Positions 1 to 11,700 of a stretch of 64,000 bases of DNA are shown here, one piece after another (positions within the stretch are counted from its first letter, which is position 1; every line of letters begins with the position of its first letter). The stretch is from Chrysomallon squamiferum. Taxonomy: Eukaryota; Mollusca; Gastropoda; Neomphalida; Peltospiridae. Location: positions 1,278,952 to 1,342,951 of the forward strand of contig CM022665.1 in assembly GCA_012295275.1 (NCBI GenBank), read 5' to 3'. The position numbers and the translations under genes were made by a program. Under the pieces are notes generated by a model. The model was not told where the DNA came from and did no database searches. It saw nothing but the letters and a program-made list of their open reading frames with translations.

Positions 1-37
1 TTTTCAAATATAAACATCATATGATAAAACAAATATA

Positions 38-625
38 CAGTGGTACCTTAACATATCGAGTTTTCCGATCGATATTTTGCTTTGAGTTGCGAGCCAAAAT
101 CCGAGTTAGAAGCGAGCTTCAGATAAGCCGCCGCTATTGGCGCAACGAACAACATAACATCCGGCCAGCATCCCGCGTTTCACTCGTTTACTTCACGTGG
201 TTACCTCGCCGAGGAACCATCTCTGTTGTGTGGTGCTCGCGTTTTGTGCAGTATTTGGGCAATTTTTCTGGCCATGGATTCTAAGAAAGTGAGTACAAAG
301 GACAGTGCTGAGAAGTTGAAGTGGATGATGTCCATTGAATTAAAGCATGAAATCATAGAAAAACGTGAGCGAGGTGTGCGTATAGAGTCGACTTGGCTAG
401 GCAGTACGAGCGTTGTACTTCTCCGATATGTACGATACTGAATCTGAATGAGTCGATAAAGGCTGTAACTCCAGCCAAACGCGTTAAAATAATTTGTCTG
501 ATCTCTAAGATAAACACACTTTACAAAACCAATTTATTTCTTTACATTCTCTTTTATTTTGTTTTTATACAATATTTGTCATTTATAAATGCATTTTTCC
601 TATTTGCTCGGTCAAGGTACCACTG
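38..625 (+). mobile_element. Internally deleted Tigger/pogo-type DNA transposon
   Basis: The ends are inverted repeats: CAGTGGTACCTT at 38-49 and its reverse complement ending at 625, a perfect 12-bp match that then decays. Both ends are flanked by TA (36-37 and 626-627), the target duplication of the Tc1/mariner/pogo superfamily. Inside is the start of a Tigger-like transposase (274 onward) and a GC-richer, CpG-containing 5' leader. At under 600 bp the element lacks the catalytic region, so it is a dead, non-autonomous copy. Termini and target site are read directly; the Tigger assignment comes from recognising the N-terminal transposase sequence. Confidence 0.82.
274..513 (+). pseudogene. 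Tigger-type transposase N-terminal remnant, frameshifted
   Basis: The ATG at 274 opens a reading frame beginning MDSKKVSTKDSAEK, typical of Tigger/CENP-B-like transposases, followed by a helix-turn-helix-like segment (IELKHEIIEKRERGVR). Near 393 the frame shifts by one or two bases: the similarity continues in another frame as ARQYERCTSPICTIL and then SIKAVTPAKRVKII. Similarity stops near 513, and the DDE nuclease domain is absent. It is a broken fossil with no expected function. Start, frame change and loss of the C-terminus are visible in the sequence; the family call is from memory of Tigger proteins. Confidence 0.75.
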
Positions 626-1152
626 TATATTGAAGCAAAACAATACAATAATAATAATATATCTTTTCTCTTTATTGCCTTCAATTGTGCATCACAAATT
701 ACAAGAATGTCTCCTAAAAATTTGTATTCAAATTCGACATATATGAAATATTAATAATATGAAGGAAAGAAAGAAAAATGAAGATAATAATAATGTAACG
801 GCGACGATGATGAAGAAAGGAATCAACAGCAACGGATATGAAATTTAGTAGGAAAATTTAAATACATGTAAATCTTTCTTTTCATTTTTTTTTTTTTTTT
901 TTTTTTTTTAGTTTTGTTTCCCCTTCTTTTTGCTAATTAATTCATTTTACAGAAAATATTTTCACTTATAATATAGTCACACTGCATTTGGAATGTAACT
1001 AACTCCATGCTTAGAACCATCGATAAGATCTGATGTATCGCATGATCAATCCCATTAGGTGTTCCTGTTTGACTATTTCCCGTTCCAGACAGCTGCAGCT
1101 GACTGGTTACCAAGATTTGTAGTATATGTTTCAGTGCCTGTGGCACACTGAT

Positions 1153-1202
<50 letters not shown>

Positions 1203-1884
1203 TTAAATAAATAAATAATTAAAATTAAAAATTAAAATTAAATAAAAAATAACTCTAGCACTGGTGTCAATGAGTTTCCTCTCAAATTATCATTAAACAA
1301 AACATGTCTTTGAATGTACGCGTATCGATGACCAGTTAATGCACTCAAGATACGAATGACTAGGTATGTTCGATATTTGTATGCTTATAAGATAATAATG
1401 AAACAGTAATATATGGCTGAATGAAGAAGTGGGTGTGTGGGTGGAAATTAGCTGGCTGGTTCACGCTGGACTAATGGACAGAAAAGACAAAGGGTGTTAT
1501 TTTTTAACTGACACCAAAGTGAATTCCATATTGAATATTATGATCTTTTTATCTCTTTGTATTACATTTTAAAATCCAGCTATGACTGATATGTTTCTAC
1601 ATTTTCAGAGTGGAAATATGTCAAACAAATTTTAAAATATGTATTCCGTTTTCCTTCATTAGTTATGTTTTGAACTTTCGCCCAAGTCTAAATATATGCA
1701 ATGAATTTTCGAAAGTTAAGTTTTTTACTGAACGTTTTCAGTCATCACTTTCTGCTTTGGTTTCCAGCCACAAGCCTCCGCGCTGGAACCAGAAAGACAG
1801 AGTAAATCCAACAACAAACAAAAGAAAAGGCACTAAGAGCCAAATCACTGACACCCTGGAATCCGAACGAACTCCACCAGCTGA

Positions 1885-1928
1885 AAATAATAATAAGAAG
1901 AATAATCATAATAATAATAGTAATAATA

Positions 1929-1979
<51 letters not shown>

Positions 1980-2040
1980 GTAATAGTAATAATAATAATA
2001 ATAGTAATAATAATAGCAACAACAACAACAGCAAGACAAA
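1885..2040. repeat. (AAT)n microsatellite with interruptions
   Basis: About 150 bp of AAT units with occasional AAG, AGT and AAC variants. One plus-strand frame reads as polyasparagine and the opposite strand as polytyrosine, polycysteine or polyisoleucine in different frames. That is what a trinucleotide repeat gives, so it is not evidence for a protein. Confidence 0.9.
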
Positions 2041-2638
2041 CTACAACAACAACAATGATAAAGATAAGAAGAAAAAGGCGCAAGTACAGAGAAAAAACGA
2101 AAACAAAAACAACAAAAGATAACTGATTAACAAAACAACAGAAGAAAATTTTAGAGGAAATAATGATAAGAAGAAGAGAAAAAGATAAAAACAGAAGACG
2201 AAAATGTTAGGACGATGATTATGCAAAGAAAAATAACAATTAAAAAAACACCAACACACAGGTACCTGCATACATGCATGTGAGTCAAACAGGAATCTCA
2301 CCTGCACAACCAAGATATTCGATGAATCTCTGTTCATGATTTATTCTTCTCTCAAATCGCAGTCTCTTATCATCTTCTTGTCCAATTTTACAGAGATATT
2401 GTTCTATTACTAGACAGTTCATATACTTAGATCTAGTCCTGAATAAGATAAAATTAATTAATAAATAACCTAATTTAACAATATATACAGTTTAAAGAAA
2501 AGACAAAATAAAAAAGGAACAATAACAATGATATGTTACTATTATTATCCTACTGCTGCTGTTACATATAATAATAATTAAAACAATGACGATGATGATG
2601 TTAATAATAATGATAATAAAAGAATAATGATAGTGATC

Positions 2639-2669
<31 letters not shown>

Positions 2670-3643
2670 TGTACTGGTTCATTTCATTAGAAATCCCTAG
2701 AGTGTTGAATATATCTAAATCCCGCTTAATACGAGTTCAGAGACTATGAAGTTCAGTATAGAACAAATTATGAGCTAATTCCAGTTCGCGTTTAATAGGA
2801 GAATCTTTTTTGAAATTATTTTAGGCTATTATTTAGTAACTTATTTCTTACGTATTGCTGAAATTAATTCAAAAATTCATGCAATTAGTTGAAAGATTAC
2901 TTTAAAAATCTAAAACTGAGTTTATAGAATTTAATAAGCTCAAATACTGGTAATGTATGAGACGGTGTAACTAATCTGAACAAGCCTCACGTTTTGTGTC
3001 GGTCGATACTGGAAGAATCGCCAGGCTGACTTCACTAGGAGGTTTGTGTTTGTTCTGTAGCTCGTTTATTACGGCGATTAATTTATTATTACACTGGACA
3101 ACAAGTGAAGCTAAGCTATTGCGTGTGCCGGGAAGTATGCACAAAACTGATTATAATATTTATCTGAATTTTCATAACGTGTGATACATTAATTTAATAT
3201 AAAAGTTATTTAGAAAAAATATTATGTAGTATTTTCAAAGATAATTATTATAATGATGTTAACATTAAAAAAAAATAATAATATGAAAGATCATACCAAT
3301 CATAATAATAACAGGTATGATGATTATAACGATAATAATGATGATGATTGTGATGATCAGAAGGAAAAAGATGATAATGAGGATGACGGGCACGAGTAGA
3401 TTAATGATATTTAGGCAAAATACACGAAGAATCTAAGTTAATTTTCTGAAAGGACGTGGACATGTCTGTGATTTCAGTGCGTGTGCTTTGCGTAGTAATA
3501 ACGAACTGGCTAGTGAATGATACAGAAAGATATAAAAGAAGTAAATTTTGGTTCTTTGAGTGATGAAGTTAAGATTTGATATATGTGAATTTCTTTTAAT
3601 TTGTTTGGCTCGATGTGGAAATATTTAAATAATTATATTCCTG

Positions 3644-3682
<39 letters not shown>

Positions 3683-4351
3683 TTTCATCCTCAATATCAT
3701 CATCACTGTTTATACTAAGATACATGGTTGATATTTACCTGCAGTTTAGTAGATTGTCAAAAAGTTTACATTTTTCTTCATTGCAGATACATGCAACATT
3801 TCCCAAAATCACTGAAATATGAAACAGAAGTTAGAACAACAAAATAAATGTATGAACCTATGTTGTGTGAATATACATACATATATATATAAACAGTTGC
3901 ACGCACAATGGACAGAAACATATTTAAGTCTACAAAGAAAATGACAAAACTCCCTTTCCTGATTAATTTCATAATTTTTCTTTTATTTTAATTATCATTT
4001 CATTTTTTACTATTTTGTTTTAGTTATTTTTGTTATTATTATTTATTCTTTTTCTTTGCTTTATTATTATTATTATTATTATTATTTCTTTGTATCTTTA
4101 ATTTATTTGGTCTTCAATTACTTTTATTTTTCTTTTATTTTTTATGTTTTTTTTTATTATACGACACTTAAATATACTTTTACGATTTCAGATAAAGTTT
4201 TATAAAAGTTTAAATAACTATGTTGTGAGTCAGAAAATATAATTAATAATGTGAGATTGTAAACACTGTCATCTGCACTTTCTTTGTTTGAAATAACTAG
4301 CAATTTCGCCAACAAAATATAGATAGATAAATAAATAAATAAAATGAAATA

Positions 4352-4372
4352 AAAAAAAAAAAAAAAAAAAAA

Positions 4373-4407
<35 letters not shown>
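4352..4407. repeat. A-tract joined to (AAT)n
   Basis: A run of more than 20 adenines is followed directly by about ten AAT units. The same composite recurs elsewhere in the window, for example at 18001-18055, 44587-44660 and 52319-52385 on either strand, so it may mark old retroposon tails. Confidence 0.85.
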
Positions 4408-4411
<4 letters not shown>

Positions 4412-4654
4412 AAAGAAAAAAATGAAGAAAAAAAGAACAAGAACCAAAAAATCGATACAGAGTTGTGTACCTTCAACTAATCACATAATTCTCATTAGAT
4501 GAAAAGTGGATGAAAAGCAAAACAGTAATAATCGTGTGTCCAGACTAGCGTAGGTTTGTATTTTCTTGAAGATAATTAAAAGAACGAAAATAATTTATAA
4601 AATATTTCAATAATGAAAAATTAAAATATGATAGATTTTACGGTGGTGTATTAT

Positions 4655-4656
<2 letters not shown>

Positions 4657-4709
<53 letters not shown>
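4657..4709. repeat. (AG)n microsatellite, about 26 units
   Basis: A perfect AG dinucleotide array of 53 bp. It is a purine-only tract, so it could adopt triplex structure. No gene overlaps it. Confidence 0.95.
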
Positions 4710-4712
<3 letters not shown>

Positions 4713-5279
4713 TAAAAGCTAGATTAATGGTATTTGAATGAATGAATAAATGATTAAAAACATACTTTAGTATATTTTTAATATTAAATTGTTGAATGTC
4801 AAGCGTGTGCTTTTTATATAATGATGATATAAGAGATGAAACCAGTTTGTCCCAAACCAATGGCTATTTTTATCAGTTAGAACAACCACTGTTTTATACG
4901 TATCCTTCTGCTGACAGGAAATCACATACCATAGGTTTTCATAAACCAGTCGTGGAGCAATGGTTGGAGCAGGCAAAAAATAAATGAATCACTATCTTGT
5001 ATAAATAACCATTGTTCAGAGACAACAAAGATAATAATGTGAAGTTGTAAACTCAGATATTTGACATTCACAAGAATCAGTTTATTCAGTCGTGTGCCTA
5101 ACCAATAAAAAGCACGAATCTATTTTAATGATAAATAATTAGAAGAGAAAGTATATTAGCAAATTTTATTAATATGATGAAAGAAAGAATGGCTGGTAAC
5201 ATTTCAAAATACTAATAATTATTAAAGTGAAAATAAAATTAAAATAAGATGCATTTACAGCGTATGTAAATAGATAGGT

Positions 5280-5440
5280 AGACAGGCTGGCAAGCAGGTA
5301 GGTATGTCTGTATGTATGTATGTCTGTGTGTGTGTATGTGTATACATGCATGTGTGTATGTATGTATGTATGTATTTAGGTAGGTAGGTATGTATAACTG
5401 TCTACCTGTCTCTGCGTGTGTGTGTGTGTGTGTGTGTGTG
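5280..5440. repeat. Compound (TATG)n / (GTAG)n / (GT)n microsatellite
   Basis: Successive blocks of GTAG-, TATG- and GT-type units, ending in about 12 GT units near 5415-5440. A related (CA)n block lies at 5823-5890. Confidence 0.85.
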
Positions 5441-5616
5441 ATATTCTGGTATACTCTTTTAGTAGAAGCAAATTATTATTATTTTTTTTATGGACCTGGC
5501 AAGTAATAGTTCAGTTTTATCTTGCAGACAGATTGATCCCATGATTGGTAACACTCGATCACTAAATTACAGCTTATTCCTGTATTGTTTTTGTCAGTAT
5601 TAAACATAAGTTTTAC

Positions 5617-5650
<34 letters not shown>

Positions 5651-5831
5651 TTGCTCTGTAGGTCTTACGGGTTTACGTGACAGACGTGTATAGATTTTTT
5701 TAGCTGTCGTAATCTGACATCAAAAACCCCATAAAACAAGCAAGGATATTTTCGTACTAGTATTATTGATCTTCATTTTGTTAGTTTTTCTCACAAGTGC
5801 ACACACACACAGTCACATACATTATTATCTG

Positions 5832-5866
<35 letters not shown>

Positions 5867-7138
5867 GCACACACACACATACATACATACATAAAATTCA
5901 AACACATACACATACGCACATACAAATGTTCTTCAGAAAACGTCGACTTCATTGATAAAATAAAATAAAAAAATTAAAAATAAAAATTTGTAATTTCTAA
6001 CTATATTAATATTAAACAGTATGGAAAAAAACAGCAACATTTAACAATAAACTAACAACAGATATAAAATATTATTCACCTGCTAAATGTAGAATAAGTG
6101 TAAGCGATTTCATTTCAAAGTTAGATCTGTACGTCAGGAATGACACAGGCAAGATGCGTTTCTCATGTTTGTGTGAGAACTGAATTATAAACTGTTTTGA
6201 AGATAAAACAACAGACGCTGATCTCTCACACTCGATGCGTTCCTGTAGTAACAGCAAACTGGAATCAGTGCTGGCACCTTATTGAACCACTCTTCAAGAC
6301 TATAAGTACACATACGCTGCCGTTGTTAACAACGTTTTGTATGCGATTATCGATTAAAGGTGTTTTAAAATATGCATATTTGCTATTATAAATCTGGTTG
6401 TCGGATTGTGTGTGCGAGTGTGCATGCGCGCTAGGTTTTTTATGCTAATTATTATTACGTGAATGTTGTTAAAGTAGTCATGTTCTAAGCGATTATAAGA
6501 TAAAAACAAGAAATATTTTATATGCTTTACCTGATATACCGGAAAACAAATACATTGGCTTTTGAAAAAGTAATGGCTGAAATAAGAAATAATAACGAGA
6601 AAGCTTAGAAAAAAGTATCTCTTTAAGACACCAAGGACAAGTGTTTAAATTCTTGATGTAAATCTTGCTTTAGAATGATCAGTAGATTTTCATAGTTTCT
6701 TCTTTAAGTAGGAGATTTTGGAATTGCGTTGATGACGTCCATCGAGTAATGCATCTTTCTTGCAGTATAATTCAGGGGGTACTAAATCTTAAATTAACTG
6801 GATTTGTTTTAACTAATTTTATTTATAACAATTCAATAAATCCAAAATTCTTGAATGATTGATGTGTAACTCTGAGATTTCTTATTATTGTTGTTGCTGT
6901 TACTGTTGTCGTTATTATACTACAGGGCTCATTCATACAAATTCAATGACAACAAATACTAACAAATCAACAAAGTATAGAAAATATTATTTATTTGTAT
7001 GAACTCAGAAATAATAACTTGTTTTTAGAAGAAAAAAAGAAGTCGGCAAAAAAGAAAGATTAATAAAATAACAACCACATATATATATATATATACACAC
7101 ACAAAATAAATTATATAGGTAATGTACCACAATGTTTT

Positions 7139-7244
7139 ATTTTATAACAAATGAATTTTTAAATGTTAATAATTAACAATAATAAAGAAATATTTTATAA
7201 CAAATGCCTTTTTAAATGTTAATTATTAATAATAATAAAGTAAT
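7139..7244. repeat. 53-bp tandem duplication
   Basis: Two adjacent copies, 7139-7191 and 7192-7244, share the core ATTTTATAACAAATG and the following AAATGTTAAT, with a few substitutions. It is a small local duplication with no coding potential. Confidence 0.75.
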
Positions 7245-7489
7245 ATTAATGATGATGAAATGAAAGCAGATGATTAGTAGGGAGAGGAAGATGATATGAA
7301 AAACTGAAGTAGTTGGAAGAGGAAAACAGAACAAATAAACAGCATAAAGAACAGAAGAAAGATTATGATTAGAAGCATAATGAAAATGAGATTAGGACAA
7401 TACTTTTAAAAGTAAATTATGGAACATGAACAAAGATTAGAACAAGGAGAGTGGTAAATATGATGACTGGAAAGAGAACAGCTTAAGTG

Positions 7490-8197
7490 AAGATGAAAAA
7501 GAGATAAGTTTAGATGAAAATGAGAAAGAGAACTGTTTAGATGAATATGAGAAAGAGAACTGTTTAGATGAAAATGAGAAAGAGAACTGTTTAGATGAAG
7601 ATGAGAAAGAACTGTTTAGATGAAAATGAGAAAGAGAACTGTTTAGATGAAGATGAGAAAGAGAACTGTTTAGATGAAAATGAGAAAAAACTGTTTAGAT
7701 GAAGATGAGAAAGAGAACTGTTTAGATGAAGAAGGGAAAGAACTGTTTAAATGAAAATGAGAAAGAGAACTGTTTAGATGAAGATGAGAAAGAGAACTGA
7801 TTAGATGAAAATGAGAAAGAACTGTTCAGATGAAGATGAGAAAGAGAACTGTTTAGATGAAGAAGGGAAAGAACTTTAAATGAAAATGAGAAAGAGAACT
7901 GTTTAGATGAAGATGAGAAAGAGAACTGTTTAAATGAAGATGAGAAAGAGAACTGTTTAGATGAAGATGAACAAGAGATAAGTTTAGATGAAGATGAGAA
8001 AGAGAACTGTTTAGATGAAGATGAGAAAGAGAACTGTTTAAATGAAAATGAGAAAGAGAACTGTTTAGATGAAGATGAAAAAGAGATAAGTTTAGATGAA
8101 GATGAGAAAGAGAACTGTTTAGATGAAGATGAGAAAGAGAACTGTTTAGATGAAGAAGGGAAAGAACTGTTTAAATGAAGATGGGAAAGACAACAGG
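7490..8197 (+). repeat. 27-bp minisatellite, about 26 units
   Basis: The main unit is 27 bp and reads GATGAAGATGAGAAAGAGAA followed by CTGTTTA. Variants are GATGAAAATG, AATGAAGATG and GATGAAGAAGG. Several units lack two bases (GAGAAAGAACTG) and are 25 bp long. Because 27 is a multiple of three, the consensus stays open on the plus strand as the 9-residue repeat DEDEKENCL. The 25-bp units break the frame, and no start codon or splice context supports translation, so I treat it as non-coding. Groups of units recur (the 19-21 block resembles the 23-25 block), suggesting higher-order duplication. Confidence 0.92.
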
Positions 8198-8748
8198 TAA
8201 TGAGAGAATGGGAAGGAGAAGATGAAATATAAGGAAGGGAAATGATTAAAGTTGGTGAATTTCAGGGATTAACAGGTTATTCAATAAACGTAAATTAATT
8301 ATAATTTTTTTTTTTTTTTTTTTTTTTTTTTTGTATCCTTTTGCAATAAAAATTAAACAAAACAAAAATAATTTTCCCCAGAATCTAAAAAGATATAACA
8401 GTTGATGACTGATAATTATATGAAGTACATAGTGCCTCGAGAATGTAACTGTAATACAAGTATGTAATACCTACTAAAAATCTCATGGAGGTTTACGCCT
8501 TTTTCAAGCATGTATTCTATTCCAACATTAATTAACCATTACATTTAAATGAAAGAAACACTGTTTTATATATATTAAATAATGGTCTTACAGCCAGTTT
8601 ACAACTAAATAAATGGACTTTCCATAAAACTGGAAATGTCCCTGAGATATGATCTGCCTTTAATAAATTATATGTACTTCAATTATGAAAAGAAAGAACA
8701 AATTTTAACAATGGCTTCAAACAATGTTACCAAGCATGTAACATGGAA
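8198..8748. other. Downstream flank of the PRDM4 gene
   Basis: This lies 3' of the minus-strand PRDM4 stop codon and holds a T-tract at 8306-8332. A possible minus-strand polyadenylation signal, ATTAAA (plus-strand positions 8659-8664), lies about 85 bases past the stop; it is weak and unconfirmed. No other gene is seen. Confidence 0.4.
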
Positions 8749-11700
8749 TCAAGTATTTTCAAGGCTTATGGATTTATCATAATGACTTAGATTTCTTGGA
8801 CTTCTTCTAGTAGCAGAATCAAAAACACTTGTCCCTTCAGAAGGAGCAACATCAGCAATGATCCTAGCTATACCATCTTCATCATCAGCATTGTTATTGA
8901 AATCTTCAAAAAGTGCATCGTCAGCATCGGCAGACATTTTCATTGTGACTGTCTTAAGTCCCTTGCAAGCCTTGAGATGACGCTTCAGATGATAACTAGT
9001 GACAAACTTCTTAGGACAATGCTGACAGTGGTAATTTCTTTCATTGTTGTGAATTTTAACATGTTTGTTGTAATTCTGTAGTTTGTAGAACACTTTCATG
9101 CACTCGCTACATGGGTAGACCTTTTCTTTGGTGTGCTGATATTCATGTTGTTTGAGATCAGACCTGCGTGCAAACTTGACAGAACAGTACTGACACTGCA
9201 AGGCTTTTATTCCTGTGTGCACCAGCTTATGAGCTGTAAGGTGAGCTTTCTGTCGAAATGATTTCTGGCATTGTTCACACACAAACTTCTTCTCACCTGA
9301 AAAACAGAATTTTATATTTTTTAGATATAAGCAAGTAATAAATTACTTCTTAATTAATAAAACCAATGATAAAATATTTATTACTTAAAAATAAAACCAC
9401 AGGAATATTTCAGATATTTGAATATTAATGCTATTTCTTTGACTATATTTATAACATGTGTAAATCAAGAAACTTTCAAATCTGTTCACAAATTAGAACT
9501 ATTTTTCCATATTAACAAAAATAATTTCAAAACTGCTCACCTGTATGTATGTTCATGTGGTGTCTCAGATTGCTCTGATCAGCAAACTGTTTGCCACAGT
9601 GTCTGCAGGAGAATGGTTTAAAGTGTAGATGTAAAGCAATGATGTGTGTGTTCAGTTTGGCTGATGTGGTGAAGCGACGATGACAAAACTGACAAGACCA
9701 TTTTCTTTCACTGAGATTTGGATGCTCCTCTTTTTTATGAAGCTTTAAAGACTTTCTATCAGGAAATACTTTTTCACAAACACAACAATATGGGCAGTAT
9801 GAGGTACCATTACGTCTTGGTTTCGGACTGACACCTAAGGTTAAAAAAATAATAAAATTATAACAAGACAAAATCTAAAACAAAATTTACAATATGTAGT
9901 TACACATTCTAAAATAATAGCTCATGGAAACACGACTGGTGAAATATTTGTGTGCTTTCAATGTGATAAACATATAATTTGTGAGAAACCTTCATGAACA
10001 GTGTTCCCCTGACAGAAAAAGAGGCAGATTTTTTCATGTTACCTGTCTTCTAAAGGGCAGAACTGACAAAGTCTTATGTGTTACACTTTTTTACCTGGAT
10101 AATTATAAACTGTCTTTCAGACATGCATCACACGACAAGTTTGTGGCTTAGTAATATTAAATAAATTATAAATTATTATATGGGAACAGAGTGAAAATGT
10201 AGTACGCCCAGATCAGACTGGGTTAAAGCTGCTTGTAAACATTGTAAAGGATTTGTAGGTTTTATCACAATACTTTGTCCACATACATTTTAGGCCCCTG
10301 AGGTTTTCCAAAAATGTTCATTTCTTATGGAATATACTGAGTCTACTATACCAAACACCAGTCATCACTGCAAATAATGTCATCAAAAAGTGTCACTGCC
10401 TCTGCGAGTATTGTGTAAAGTTCAGATTAACTGAACTCCTGACAGGTGACCTGTCAACAATCGAGTTGTTATTCATCTTTTAACATGTGCTGCTTTCATC
10501 CAATGAATATGTTTTGCATCATCGCAGCCATAAAAGATTAAAAACACTTTATTCATTCCACGATTAAGCCTTGGTAAAACATTCCAGATGTCTGACTGGG
10601 TGAGTCCCTTGACAACATAATAATAATTTAAAAACAACAGTTTTTAATAAAATTAATCTGTTTCCATCTTTTTTGTTGTTATTATAATTTTTATGATATG
10701 ATAAGATGTTTTTAAAGTGATATTTAAGTAAAAAAAAACATTAACAAAAGTTAAACAGGCGAGTCAAAGGTTTGCTGTGAGTGACCTGACTGGCCAGTCA
10801 AAAAAAATTCAAAGACAAACTTTCCCCCTTTCAAATCCATTAAATGGAGAGTTGTCTGTATTTTACTTTTTTACTTTCCTTATATGATTATTTTTATCAT
10901 TATTATATTTGATTAATGCAATTTTGATATATGCAGCTTTGTTGATAAATTAATTAACCACATTAATCAAGGGATACCTGTAGTTACCATTAACCGACAC
11001 ATAAACCCAAATATTTTATTTAATCCTTCTCAACCCACATCAGCAACCTAGCAAACTTACTCCATATCACTTTTATGATACAAGTATAAAATATATATAT
11101 ACAAATTATTATTAAATGAAGAAATTTTGATCACCTACCTAACAATTTTGCATAATCTTTTGCATACCAGAAAAGTAATTCCTGCCCAGGTTCAATATCT
11201 TTACATGTGACAAAGTAAATATCTTCCTCTTTTTGAAATGCTACAATATTTTGTTCAAGAGCATTTCTTGCAGGTTTTACAAACATCAACCAGTTTGCCT
11301 GATCTTCATCACTGATGTCCAGAACACTGAATCCATCTTCAAAAAATATCTGAAAAAAACAATTATGTTTCAAGGGAATATAGGTCTCAATAGAAAGAAA
11401 AGAATGTTTCTTTTAATTAAAGTAACAACAACAACAGTCGTGCATATATTGAAGTTTATGTATGGAACATACTGACACTCCATAAGCAAACTCCATAATG
11501 AAGCACATGTTATGATCTCAAAAGAATAATAAAATTATTTTAAAAAGAAGATCATCTGATTTAAGGAGAAAGAAATATAATTCTTATAACAATCCACTTC
11601 AAAATACTGAATGGATACCTTCCAATATGCAAATTTTTTTCTTGTTTCCCACATTTCACTTGGTACAGATTTGCCTACAAGTGGGCCGAGCAGAGTTCTC

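Larger units (their letters stand above)
626..7138. other. Intergenic repeat-rich DNA, no gene recognised
   Basis: There is no convincing coding exon in this stretch. It is AT-rich and carries many simple repeats: (AAT)n at about 1152-1199, 1885-2040 and 2639-2668, (TTTA)n at 3646-3685, A-tract plus (AAT)n at 4352-4407, (AG)n at 4657-4709, TATG/GT repeats at 5280-5440 and (CA)n at 5823-5890. Open frames here come from low-complexity sequence. The stretches at 2980-3180 and 4800-4990 are less repetitive, but I recognise neither. Confidence 0.7.

Noticed and set aside
1610-2122. 170-codon open frame rich in polyasparagine
   Set aside because: Explained by the (AAT)n array; no domain, and both strands are open over the repeat.
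7490-8197. Coding gene for an acidic repeat protein
   Set aside because: The consensus is open, but 2-base deletions in several units break the frame and there is no start or splice context.
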